A stretch of DNA of 64,000 nt from Rapana venosa (lineage: Eukaryota > Mollusca > Gastropoda > Neogastropoda > Muricidae). Of the stretch, positions 21,851-33,789 are shown in pieces; the first letter of the stretch is position 1, and each line of letters opens with the position of its first letter. The notes under the pieces are model-generated. The model was not told where the DNA came from. It saw nothing but the letters and a program-made list of their open reading frames with translations, and ran no database searches. The stretch spans positions 76,298,567-76,362,566 of the forward strand of contig CM054134.1 in the NCBI GenBank assembly GCA_028751875.1, read 5' to 3'. The translations under genes were made by a program, and so were the position numbers.

Positions 21851-24700
21851 TCCTTCTTTTCTCTTAGGGATGTTATTTTTATTCCCCCACAACTATCTCC
21901 CGGTAGGGGGTTTCCTTAGGGGGAAGACTTAATTTAAACCTCAGCAAATTTATAAAACTGCTGGGGGAGTCATAAAAACTTCTTGAACAGTGGCATATTT
22001 TTTAGAATATCTATTCCTCTCCTTTTAAACGGGTCAGTTAGGTTTGGGCAATAAAAACAATCCCTGGGGGGATTAAAAAGATATTGAGAACAGAAACCCA
22101 TGTCATATTTTTAAAATTTATTTGGTGTTCCATCATTTAACCTCATTTCAAAATTTAATTTTAAAATATTTCTATTTTCCGCCACCCAATAAATTTTTTT
22201 TTCAATGTGTGTTTTCTTCTTTTTGGGAATGCATACAATTTTTTTAAATTTTTGCATTAATTTCATGCGATGACAAGGGGTGTTTGGGAATCAACAGTAA
22301 ATTTTGCAATCAGAGGAGCTTGTTTTGTTTAAAGAATAAACCCAACTCTTTCCCAATAGATTCCACAGTGAAAAGGGCCCCAAAACAAAAAGTTATTTGT
22401 ACCTCTCTTGAAATACAATGTATCAATTTTTTATCTCAAATCCCAAATCTTTCCTTTTTTCCCCCTGCCAGGCTTTAGTCCCCTCAAAACTGTTTTTGAG
22501 TCAACGCAAAAAAAGTAATGTGGGAATATGGGCGCAGTAATATTTGAAAAAAAAATTTCAAGGCCAAAGGGGTTGCAAATAATTCACACGAAAAAGAAAA
22601 ATTTTTTTCCTAAAAGAAATTATTTTTGTTTTTTTAAAATGGGGAAAACCAAAAAAGACCCAAATTTTTTTCCCTTTATTCCAGTACGACCACCCATTAT
22701 ACACTTGAAATGTTTAGAATAATTATTTTAAAGGGACTTTTTAAAATTAAAACGGTAAAGCAAATTTTGATCTTCATTCTTTTTTACATCTTGTAGTCAT
22801 GTCAAAGTTAGTGAAAATTTCCCAAGGGGCTTTTGGGGAAAACCATCGGAAAAATTGGAATTGTTTTAGGTAAATACCAATTTCTTTCATTATGAAATGT
22901 AAAATTTTTAAATTTGGGCAGCAAGAAAGAAATTTTGCTTGCTCTTTTTTGGATAATCATTGTTTTTAATTTTCTTAAAAATTTTAAACCCTTTTATGAA
23001 TTTGGAACAAGAGATTTTCCGAATCACTCTTTGATACGGCAATCTTCGTTTTCAAAAAGAGGGGAGTAAATTTTCTTTTTTTATAAGTATTGGGTTATGT
23101 AAGCAGGGGACGGAAACCCCAAAGTGCTATTTTTATGGCTTTACTGCCCAAAAATTTTGGGAAAATTTTTTAGTAGAAAAATCGAAAGCAGAAAAATAAA
23201 CTTCTTGTCATAGTTTAAATTTTTGGGAGCGTACAAAAGATTAACCCAAATGTATAGTTCTTTTTTTCTTGGCTCCATGCGGGAGAATTTTTTTTTTTAA
23301 AAAAGTTAAGTCTTTTCTAGCCTCAGATATTAGTGGTTGGGTGCATCTTCCAGCCAGCTTTCTATTTTAAAATTACCCCTAAAATTTGACTCGGGTTTTA
23401 TATTAAGCATTTTTCCTTCAAATTTTTCGGTTTGGTAATTTTGAGGGGTTTTCACCATTTTTTAAAAACCCCCCAAAACAGGGTTTTTTTTCTCCCACAA
23501 AAATTTTTTTTCAACTTATTCTAATTTAAAATCTACAGAATTTATTTAGCTCATTTTTGATAAAAATTTTTAAACATGATTGATAATTTCTTTTTGGGGT
23601 TTTTTTTCCCGAACTGAAGTATTTATCCATATAGCGATTCTCAGCATATGAAAACTTGAAAAAGGGAAAAAAAAAATTTAAAAAATTGAAACCCAAAATA
23701 GGGGAACCCCAAAAATGACCCCCCCGGAATAAGAACAAAATCCCGGGAAAAAGCACAAAACCCCTGGGGGAATACCTAAATCAAAAAAGAAAAAAACGAT
23801 GAGTAGACAAAACCCATTTAGTAAAAATTTTGATCTATAAAAAAAATTTTTAAAAAGATTTTTTTAACATTCATTGATCCCAAAGGGTGTTTCCCTTTAT
23901 GAAACCCAATTGTTCAGGGAAAAGGACTCATCCTAAGTTTTTTTCACGTCAAAAAATGTGGAAAATTTTAACCCTTTTTCTTTTTTGGAAAATTGTTTTT
24001 AAATTTTGAGGGGTTTAAATTTAACTAAGTGATAAGAATTTACATTTTCCCCCTTTCGAAAGCCAGCCTTTTTGGTTTGGGAAAACATCATTCTTTCCCC
24101 AAAAAAGAAACAGACGTTTAATGTAAAATTTTTTCCCCTTTACTTTCCCCAACTTGGGAAGTAAAAAGCAATTGGTCTATAACTATTTTACTGAGACCGC
24201 TTTAAACCTTTTCTTGGGAAAGGGAAATTTCCCCCATCGCTGCCCCCCCAATATTAGGAAGAGTCCATTTTTTTCCAAAAATTTTTGGGAAAAGAAAAAA
24301 AATCCCTTTTTTCCTTTTAAAGGCATACGAGCCCAACATTTAAGAAATACCTCAGGACAAATGCGTCTTGTTATGTAAAAACGAATCAACTTTAAATAAA
24401 TACGTCATATAAAAGGGGACATTAAAAATAATAAAAAATTTTTTTTATTTTTTAATTGTTTGGGTTTGGATTTCTTATTTGTTTAGCTTTTTTTGATGAG
24501 TAAATCATTTTGAAGTCTGACTGAAGCTTTAAAAGATAAAACTTTTTTTTTTAAAAACATTGTGGGAAGGCTTCTGTTTTTTCAACTGTGCTTGGAAAAT
24601 CTATTTTTTTAAAATTGATTGGATATGATGGGAGTTGAAATCCATTTTTCTTTCAGAAATTTCTTCCAAACTTTATAAAACCCTTGGATTCGGATACTTC
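21851..24700. other. AT-rich noisy sequence, nothing recognised
   Basis: Homopolymer-inflated sequence with no ORF, repeat or RNA feature I can support. Confidence 0.4.
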
Positions 24701-24714
24701 ATTTGTACAGCGCA

Positions 24715-25165
24715 CGCGCGCCCCGCGCGCCACACACACACCCACACACACGCGCGCGCGCGCGCGCCCCGCGCTTTTCCCAAAAAAATCACTCCAAAAC
24801 TATGCATGCAAAAATTATTTTTTAAACTTTCCCTTTCTCTCTCTCCTCTCTCTCCCCCTCACTCTCTCTCTCTCTTTCTCTTTTCCTCTCTCCTCTCCTT
24901 CTTCTCTCTCTCTCCCCTCTCCCCCCCTTTTTCCTCTCTTTTAAAACTTGCAGGAAAATTTTAATTTTATACATTATCATTCTTTCTCTCTCTCTCTCTC
25001 TCTCTCTCCCCTCTCTCCCCTCCCCTTTTTTCTCTCTCTCTCTCTCTCTCTTTCTTTCTCCTCTCTTCCCTCTTTTATCTATCTATTTTATAAAATATAT
25101 TTATTTATAGATTTAATATATATATAAATTTATATTATATAATAAAATATATATAAAATTTTTAT
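24715..25165. repeat. (CG/CA)n, (CT)n and (AT)n low-complexity tract
   Basis: Alternating CG/CA at 24715-24772, CT-rich 24832-25080, then ATATA/TTTATA to about 25165. Confidence 0.85.
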
Positions 25166-28115
25166 CTATATAAATGCAAAATAAATCCCCAACCTACCTG
25201 GCCCCCCCTCCTTTATTAAACTATCTGCGGGCCTTTCCCGCCACCTCCCACCGTAAAAACAACCTAACATTTCTTTTTTTTCAACCAAGAATTCCAGTCA
25301 CCCCTCGCCACAAACAGCCTCTCTCCCACCTTAAATTATATTTCTTGGTGACTTAAACTTCCTTTAGAAAACCCAGTTTTTCTCCAGGGGCAAACGTCTT
25401 TCTTTTTCTCGGGCCAACCATTCTCTCTTCAACGGGTTTAAACAAAAGCAACGAAACAAAATCTGGTCAATTTTAGACGGGGCTGATTACTAATCTTCAT
25501 TAAATTTTTGTCCACTTTCTTTTCTTTCCCCCCCACGCCATTTTTTACCCAAACCCCAAAAAACTTTTAAAACTAAAAATCAAAAAAAATTTTTAAAAAA
25601 AAAAGAAAGAAAAAAAAAAAAAAAATTAAAAAAACTCGTCGCAATTTTAAAGGGCCCTTAGAAAACTCCCTTCTTTTCCCCAAGTTTTCCAAACTTTTTT
25701 TCACAAACCTCTAAACCAACTGACCTCTCTGATCACTATAACACTTTTCCTCCCCCAAAAACGCTTGATGGGGCATGCACCCCAAATGATCTTTCTCCCC
25801 CCTGACAAAACCTTTTGCGCATGGTATCCCCCAAGACATCTTAAATAGCGAAGCGCAAAGGGGGGCCCCAACTAAAAACGCAGTGGGGGAAAGTCAAAAA
25901 CCAAAAATAAAACAAAACTTTTCCGAAAACAGAATAAACAAAGTCAAACTCTTTTTTCCATTCAGCAAAGACGATTTATACTTTTTCCCAAATTTTTCTG
26001 GGGCTTAACCCATAAAATCTTTTTTTTTCCCCTCACCTAAAACCCTTGGATTGCAAAAAACAACTCCCGGGCCTAAAACCCACAGCCTGTTTAAAATTTC
26101 CCCCTCCATATTTTCTCCCTTTTTTTTCAGACAAAGTTCAAAACATACGCCCAGACTTGTTTAAAACCCAATTCCACCTGCGCCCCCTGACCCCCAGTTC
26201 ACTGGAAACCCCTCTTTTTTCCTTTCCATCCCACAAGTGAAAAAAAAATCATGAAAAATTCTGAAGGAAAAGCTAAAAAAATCAAGCGATCCCTTTATTC
26301 CCCTACCTTTCTTTCCCGTTTTCTCACAATGCCTTCCCCAACTTGTGCTATTATTTACTAAAATAGTAAACTCATCTCTTTAGTCAGGGAAAATTTTTCC
26401 CCCCCGCTCTTAAAAAAGCAAAAGTCACACCTCTACTGGGAAAAGCCCGACCTCGCCCCACATTCTGAAGAATTATAGGCCCGTCTCAAAATTAAACCCC
26501 TTTGTCTCTTAAAAGTACTAGAAAAAGTTTTTTCTCCAAAAAGCTCAACCCGTCACCCCTTTATTCCAAAAGATCTTCTTCCCCCCTTTTCAATCTGCCT
26601 ATCGCCCCAACCACAGCAAACCCAAACCACCCTGTCCAAAAACTTTTTGATACACTTTTTACCTTTTTTTCTGATGCAGGAAAAAAAATTTCCCCCCTCA
26701 CTCTTCTTGACCTTTTCTGCGCCTTTGATACCCTAGATCACTCAATTCTTTTTTCTCGCCCCCAAAATTTCGTTGGTATTTAAAGGCACAGCCCTCACCT
26801 GGTTTTCTTCATACCTCACAGACCGGTTTCCCGGAAATTTATTGTAAAAAAAAATTAAATTTAAAACCTGTCAAAATGGAATTTTGGAGGGCCCCCAGGG
26901 GTCATCCGGGGGCCCCGTTTTTCTTTCCCCTCCCACACTCTCCCCTCTCACCTATAATAAACAACCACCCTATTGATCTCATTTCCCATGGGCGAGGGTA
27001 CTCAACTTCTGCAGGGGATTTTGTTGAAAAATTGCCTTCCCTCCCGACAAATATGTCCTTTGCCCTTTAAGGGCATTCAAAATGGATGACTAGAACAAGT
27101 TTTCAACTTAATGCCGATAAAACCCAAGCCAAAACTCCCTAGGGACCCAACCTAAAAATTTCCTCTATCACAAAAAATTCAATAGAATTTTGGCAAAACG
27201 TCAGTTCCCTTTTTCCAACTCTGTGAAGTACTTAGGAGTAAATTCTTTACAACACACTCTCAAAGAAAAAATTCAACACCCAGACCTGCCGTCTTGCAAA
27301 AATTTAATTACGGCCCCATAACCCCGATCGCCCAAATATCTGTCCATGATGCAACTTTAAGCTTTTCACATCTTCATTTTTCACGTTTAGACTACTGTAA
27401 TTCCTTTTTGGTGGCCCACCGCATCATCTATCCCCTCTCTTCAACGCTTTTCAAAAATCTGCAGCTCGACTGGTCCTAAGAAAAAAAAAATCTGAACACA
27501 CACTCCCCTTTTGCGATCTCTTCACTGGTTGCCTGTTCCCCACAAGACGGGGGTATAAAAACAATTTCCCCCTGTTTCAAATTTTTCCACAAATCTGCAC
27601 CCTCCCTTTTCTCTGTAAATGTCTTCACCCGTAAAACTCCATCCCGTTCCTTCGTTTCGCCGCAGGGTACTTTGTGCTTTTTGAAACCCAGATTCAAACA
27701 AAAACCCCTGTTTTGGCCCCCGCTCCTTCTCTGTTTTTGGTCCCCCACCGGGGAATTTACCCCCTCTTTTACTTCGTCAAAAGCCTTCACTTTGGGTTCC
27801 TTCCCAAAACCCGCCTTTAAAAACATTTTCCCCCACCTGAGCTTTCCCCCCACATATCTTCCCCAATTTTCAACAGCATCTTTTCACCTTCTAAGTGTTT
27901 TTTCCGTGTGTGTGTGTGTGTGGTGTGTGTGTGGGGTGTGGGTTGGGGGGGTGCGTGCGTTGGGGCCTTGCGGGGCCATGGATTTGAAATCTGTTGCTCA
28001 TTATTTTAAGGAAAATTTCAGGCCCTTGTAAATGATTTAGTTTCAAGCGCTTTTGATTTGTTTGTTTTTTTTCAAATTTTAGCGCCCCTTTTTAAAATTC
28101 CAATTTTATATATAT
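25165..28115 (+). pseudogene. Noisy L2-like LINE ORF2 remnant
   Basis: The frame is broken throughout, but fragments follow L2/CR1 ORF2 order. An endonuclease end (Leu-Gly-Asp-Leu-Asn-Phe near 25340) comes first. Then comes a reverse-transcriptase segment with Leu-Leu-Asp-Leu and Ala-Phe-Asp-Thr-Leu-Asp-His-Ser-Ile-Leu (26700-26745). Later parts match 42400-43000. A GT tract at 27905-27955 and a CAAGCGCTTTTGATTTG 3' UTR end (28045) match the clean copy at 40640-43320. It reaches further 5' than the clean copy. Confidence 0.7.
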
Positions 28116-28149
28116 ATATATATATTTTATTTTATATATTATATTATAT

Positions 28150-28835
28150 ATATATAATAAATTTTTAATAATTTGAAACGAGTATAATCAAAAATGAAAT
28201 GTTTGGTGGTGACGTGTATTGTTTGGGAAATTTTAATTTTGGGTATTATCTTTGAAATAAACCCCACAAACTCTCTGTCCCCTGTCCCCCCTTAAAATTT
28301 TATCGTTTTTCTTATTTTGTTTTGGTGGTAAACCTTTATGAAGGATTCATATTTTTCTTATTGGACTTGTCCTCTGTACTTAGTCAAAAGTGTAGATCTT
28401 TATCGTAAAGACTTTTAAGTTTGGGGTTTTTATTTTTCTTTGGGTTTTTTTTTTTGTTGTTGTTTCTTTTTTTCTTTTTTTCTTTTTTTTTTCCTTTGTT
28501 GGTTTTGGGTTTTTCTTTTTTTCCCTTTTTTTGGTTGTTTGTTTTGGTTTTTGGTGGGGGGGGGTTTTTGGGGGGGGGGGGGGGGGGTTTGGGGTTTGGG
28601 GGGGGGTTTTTAGGGGTTTTTTTTTATTTTTTCTGCTTTTGGGGGGGGGGGCGTTGTTGGGGGGGGGTGTTTTTTTAAAAGGGTTATTTCCCCATTTTTT
28701 TCTACTGTGAACTGTATAAGGGTTGGGTTTTTTATTAAGATGTACCCTACGGGGGGGGATGGATGTAAAAAAGCACAGAAATGCTTATTTTATTTCCTCG
28801 GGAAAAAAAAAAATTTTTTTTGTCCTTGTCATTTC
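28150..28835 (+). repeat. Noisy E-D repeat pair
   Basis: 28160-28275 matches block E (GAGTATAATCAAAAATGA; ATTATCTTTGAAATA). 28330-28835 matches block D (GAAGGATTCATATTTTTC, T/G-rich middle, TTTCTACTGTGAACTG, GATGTAAAAAAGCACAGAA). Confidence 0.6.
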
Positions 28836-28924
28836 TCTCCCCTCCCCTTTTTCTCTCTTCTCTCTCCCCCTTCTCTCTTCTCTCTCCTTCCCCTTCCCAA
28901 AAAAACCAAAACAAAACAAACAGA

Positions 28925-29180
28925 CACGCGCACGCGCGTTCACATACAAACCCGCGCGTGGGCCCCAAAACCACACACACCAAAACACAAAACCCCCCAC
29001 GGCCCCCGCGCGCCGGGGCGCGCGCAAAGCACACACACACACCACACACAACCGGCCCCACGCAGAAGGAATCAGAAACAAAAAGGCCCTACAAGCGGAA
29101 AAAAGAAAACAGACAGACAGACAGAAAAAAAAAAAAGAAACAGGCAGACCCCCAGACAGCACACAAACATACCACACAGG
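28925..29180. repeat. CA/CG-rich low-complexity tract with (CAGA)n
   Basis: ACAC and CGCG runs cover 28925-29060 and CAGACAGA covers 29110-29125. The 180- to 229-residue ORFs on the plus strand arise from this composition and are not genes. Confidence 0.8.
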
Positions 29181-29609
29181 GCAGGGATAAAAAGGGGTTG
29201 GTCAAGGCCCCATTGCCATCAGCTAAACCCAAAATTAAAAAATTTTTAAAGAAAAGGGGCATCAGGGGAAAAAAAAAAAACTCTGGCTCTAACAGCATGG
29301 ACAAAAATCTCAAATCCCGTCTCAATTTCCCAAAATTTTTTTTGGGGCCCTTAAAAAAACCAATAATATTTTTTAGGGGAGGGCCCCAAAACGTTTTTGA
29401 CGGGGCGCGTTGGGGGGGAAGCCACCCCACATTCACGCGTACGCGCGAGGGGAAAATGGATAATTTATAAAAACAAAAGGGAGGGAAAGACAGAAAAAAA
29501 AAAGAAAGTGATTTAAAAGGGAAAAAAAAAGCAAAAAAAAAGTTTTAGTGCATATAACTTCAATCAAACTGCCCACCCACCTACCCCCACCCCCCTACAC
29601 ACACATTAA

Positions 29610-29810
29610 TTAAAAAGATAGATAGTTTTAAAAGATAGAAAAGACTGACAGACAGACAACAGACAGAAATAGTAGATAAAGATTAAGATAGATGAAAATA
29701 AAAAAGATAGATAGATAGATAGATAGATAGAAGAATTTAAGATAGAATTTGATAAAATAGATAGAAAAGATAGGTAATAGAAAAGATAGGGTAGATAGAT
29801 AGAGACACCA
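29610..29810. repeat. (GATA)n tract
   Basis: GATA/GATAGATA repeats, cleanest at 29707-29731, with degraded flanks. Confidence 0.85.
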
Positions 29811-29929
29811 AAAGTGAGAGAAGGGACATTCAAAACACACCAAAAACAAAAAAAAGGCAAAATTTTTTTTGAAATGGAAGAAAATTCCCCCGAAAAAAAA
29901 TGCTTTTTTAAAAAAGGACAAACCCTTTC

Positions 29930-30620
29930 CAAATGTGTGGTATGAAAATCTCGCGCCCCACGTTCAAAACTGTTTTCCCCTTTTTTTGGAAAAATTTGCC
30001 ATTGTGGGCCGATGGGAAAGGAAACAAACTAAAAAAACCGCATACCCACAGGGACTGAATGTAAAAAAAAAATTTCAAACGAGGGCTTTTTCCATTATTT
30101 TCGGAAAAAAAAAGAAAAGGAAAAAAATGAAAAACTAAAAAAAAAACAAATGAATACAGATACACCCCACACTTTCCACACTTACATTTAAAAATATATA
30201 CATGTTTCGGTTACGAAAAGGGAAACAAATGCTGCCGATCGAGGAGGGAGAGAGAGAGAGAGGGAGGGAGTAGGGGAGAAGAAGGAGGAGAGAGAGAAGG
30301 GGGAGAGAGAGGAGAGAGAGAAAGAAAGGGCAGACAGACAGACAAAACAGACAGAGACGACAAAAGACAGAGACAAAAAAAACAGGGCCCGACAGACGAG
30401 ACAGAGAGGGAAAGAGGGAGTTTGGGCAGGGCGAAAGACAGAAACTGTTCAAACAAAAGGGGATTCAATCATTTAAACCGCCCTCCCAACCCCCCCCCCC
30501 TTCACACCCCCACACCACCACACACACCCTCAAACACAAAGAGGAAAAAAGCATAGACTGTTTTAAAAGGGGCAAAAAATTTTGAAATTAGAAATGTTTT
30601 TCACCCGATTTGATTTACCT
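29930..30620 (+). repeat. Corrupted duplicate of 32450-33110
   Basis: The same order of landmarks occurs in both: CTCGCGC..CACGTTCAAAACTG, GGGACTGAATGTAAAAAAA, ACAAATGAATACAGATACAC, the GATCGAGGA start of a GA tract, CAGACAGACAGA, and a CATAGACTGTT end. This copy has extra bases in most homopolymers. Confidence 0.85.
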
Positions 30621-30635
30621 CCCCCGAAACCCCTT

Positions 30636-30900
<265 letters not shown>

Positions 30901-31659
30901 CCCCCCCCCTTTTTAAAAAATTTTTGGGGGGGGGGTTTTTTCCCCCCCCTTTCCCCCCGGAAATCCCCAATTTTTTAAAGGGTTTAAAATTTTTACACGG
31001 AAAATATTTACTTTACCCCCAAAAAAAAAACCACCCAAAATAAAACCCAAACCCCCCCCTTTCAAACAACAACCTCCCCCAAAAACCCCAAACTTCCCCC
31101 TTTGGGGGCCCTTTTTTGGGGGGAAATTTCCCTTTTTTTTATTTCCCCAACCCAAAGAAAGGTAAAAAAAATTACCCATTTTTTTTTTTTGGGGAAACTG
31201 GGGACTTTACTACCAAAAGGGCGAATAAGGTTTTAAACCCCAAAGGGAAAAACTGTGCTTTTTAACCAAAAATGGGGAAAGCCTTTTTCTTTTTTCCCCA
31301 CCTTATCCCTTCCCCATTTAGATTTGGTTTTAAATTTTTAAAAACCCTTTCCCGCCCCCTTTTAAATTTTTTTTTTTTCCCCCCTTTTTGCCGGAAAACC
31401 AATTTTACCCTTTAATTTTTGAAAAGGGGGGAAAAGGATTTACTTGGTTGGGAAACACCTTCTTTTTTAAAACGTGCCCTAAACCTAAAAAGGGTTAGGG
31501 CGGGGCAAAAATTTTAAATTTCGGGGGAAAAATTTTGGAAGGGGGCCCCCCAATTTTATCCCTTGCGCCAACCCCTTCCCAAACCAAAAAGGGGTTATTT
31601 TGTTAATTTAAATTATTTAATTAACCCAAAAAACCGGGCCCCCCCCAAATTTAAACACT

Positions 31660-32140
31660 CGTGTGGTTTTTTGTCGTGGGGGGGGTGTGGGTTTTTTGGG
31701 TGGTTGGTTTTTTTTGTGTGTGTTTTTTTTTTTTTGGTTTTTCTCCGCACAACGGCTTCCTTTTGGGGGGTTTGGTGTGTGGTGTTGTTGGTTGGTGTTG
31801 TGGGGTTGGGTTTTGGTGTGTTTTGGGGTTTTGTTGGGGTTTTTTTTTCCCCCGTTTAAAAGAAAAACAATCCCTTTCTTTTAAAACCAGTCCCCCCTTT
31901 TTTGTATTTTTGGTTTTGTAAATTTTTTCCTTGTTGGTGTTTTGGGTGTTTTTAAATTTTTGGGGGTGGTGGTGGTGTTTTGGGGGTGTGTGGTGTGTGT
32001 TGTGTGTGTGTGTGGTGTGTGTTGTGTTGTGGTGTTTTGTGTGTGTGTGGTTGTTTTGTTGGGGGGGGTGTGTTTGTGTGTGTGTGTGTTTTGGGGTGGG
32101 GGGGGGGGGTTGTGGGGGTGTGTGTGTGTGTGGTTTTTAA
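31660..32140. repeat. GT/T-rich low-complexity tract
   Basis: Irregular GT and T/G runs, most regular at 31990-32060 and 32070-32135. Cys/Val/Phe-rich ORFs here are compositional. Confidence 0.8.
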
Positions 32141-32454
32141 CCGAGGGTTAAAAGGAAAAGCAAAATTTTTTGGCCAATCCCGGGAAAGGGTTTTTTAAAT
32201 TTTCCCTTTTTGGAACTGGGAAATTCCTTTCAAAAGGGTCGGATTTTAAAAATTTTCGTGCGTTCAGGCCCTCATGCTGCTTTTTGTCGTTTTTGTTTTG
32301 TGTTTTTTTTCTGGTGTGTTTGTGTGTGTAAAGGGGGTTTTGCACAAACAAAAAAGAGACTAAACCTTTTTCAATTTTTTGTCAAGTAAAATCGGACATG
32401 AAGATTCCCTTGAAGGAAGTGCTTTAAACAAGGACATCTTGCCAGAATGTGTGT

Positions 32455-32650
32455 GTATGAATATCTCGCGCACACGTTCAAAACTGTTCCGCTTTTCGGA
32501 AAAGTATGCCATTGTGTGCCGATGGGAAAGGACAACAAAACCTAGAAAACCTGCATACACACAGGGACTGAATGTAAAAAAAAGTGCACACGAGTGCTTA
32601 TTCCATTATTCTCGAAATAAAAGAAAGGAAATAAATGAAAACTAAATAAA
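32455..32650 (+). mobile_element. tail-A tRNA-SINE, 5'-truncated
   Basis: It holds the body end (CACGTTCAAAACTGTTCCGC; GCCATTGTGTGCCGATGG) and tail A (GGGACTGAATGTAAAAAAAA; GAGTGCTTATTCCATTATTC), ending in an (AAATA)n-like tail. Confidence 0.75.
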
Positions 32651-32747
32651 ACAAATGAATACAGATACACTCACACATACGCACACTTACATGAAAAATA
32701 TATACATGTACGGTTACAGAAAGGCAAACAAGTGCGTGCACGATCGA

Positions 32748-32800
32748 GGAGAGAGAGAGAGAAAAGAGAGAGAGGAGAGGGAGAAAAGGGAGAGAGAGAT

Positions 32801-32842
<42 letters not shown>

Positions 32843-33165
32843 ACAGACAGACAGACAGACAGACAGACAGAGACAGAGAGACAGACAGACAGACAGAGAC
32901 AGAGAGGGAGAGAGGAGTGAGACAGACAGAAAGACAGAAACTGTATCAAACAAAAGGTATTCAATCATTATCACATCCACCCCAAACCCCCCTTCACACA
33001 CACACACACACAACACACACACTCACACACACAGAGGAAAAAAGCATAGACTGTTAAAGGACAAAAATTTTGACTTAGAAATGTATTCACCAGATTAGAG
33101 TTACCTCCCACGAACCCTTCCCCCTCCCCCCCCCCCCCCCCCCCCCCCCCTCCCACTCCCCCTTT
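32748..33165. repeat. (GA)n, (GACA)n, (CA)n and poly-C tracts
   Basis: GA at 32748-32820, GACA at 32821-32910, CA at 32995-33033 and a C run at 33121-33150. Unique-looking sequence separates them. Confidence 0.95.
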
Positions 33166-33167
33166 CT

Positions 33168-33780
33168 TAAAGGCACAATACAATTTCGACACAGAAATCA
33201 ATTCACCGAGTTACTTCCCACACCACCCCCTTCCCCTCCCGTCACTCCCCACTTTTAAAAGGGACAATACAATTTTGACACAGAAATCTATTCACTAGAG
33301 TTACTTCCCACAAAATCTACCCACCACACCCCCAACACACACACACACACCACACTTACACACACTTACTTACACACTTACACACAACACACACACACAC
33401 CACACTCCCCATCTCTGTTGCATTTTTTGCAGTTAATGTGTAACTGTTTATATAATATATGTATACCTACAAACAACAAAGCAAAGCTCAAAAACAAATC
33501 ATCCTTCATGTTTTGTTTTACTTTGCTAATCGTAGATAATGGTACGGTTTCACTACACAAAGGTAATGTCTTTTGTATTATTCAAGTTATGAAACAAGAG
33601 GAAGGAGCAGACTGTGCATTGAGTAACAAAGATGGGGAGTACTTTCTTTGGCTTTATTCCCTCACCTTCCATCTCATCTTCCTTCCCATCTCAGTTCATT
33701 TAGACTCTATGTTCCAACCTGCCTCACTTCCTGCCCTTTTTAGATGTTTGGGTGGTGTTTTTTCGTTCTTCGCCTGGAAC
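33168..33780. other. Short duplicated motif and CA tract, no gene recognised
   Basis: The motif GACACAGAAATC..TTCAC followed by GAGTTACTTCCCAC occurs at 33188 and 33278, with a diverged third version at 33070-33105. CA repeats cover 33333-33410. A 127-residue ORF at 33418-33801 has no recognisable domain and I do not call it. Confidence 0.45.
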
Positions 33781-33789
33781 TCCAAGGTT

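Noticed and set aside
28707..29470. Plus-strand ORFs of 155-229 codons
   Set aside because: They come from CA/CG and A-rich low complexity in the noisy region; the frames overlap each other and show no domain.
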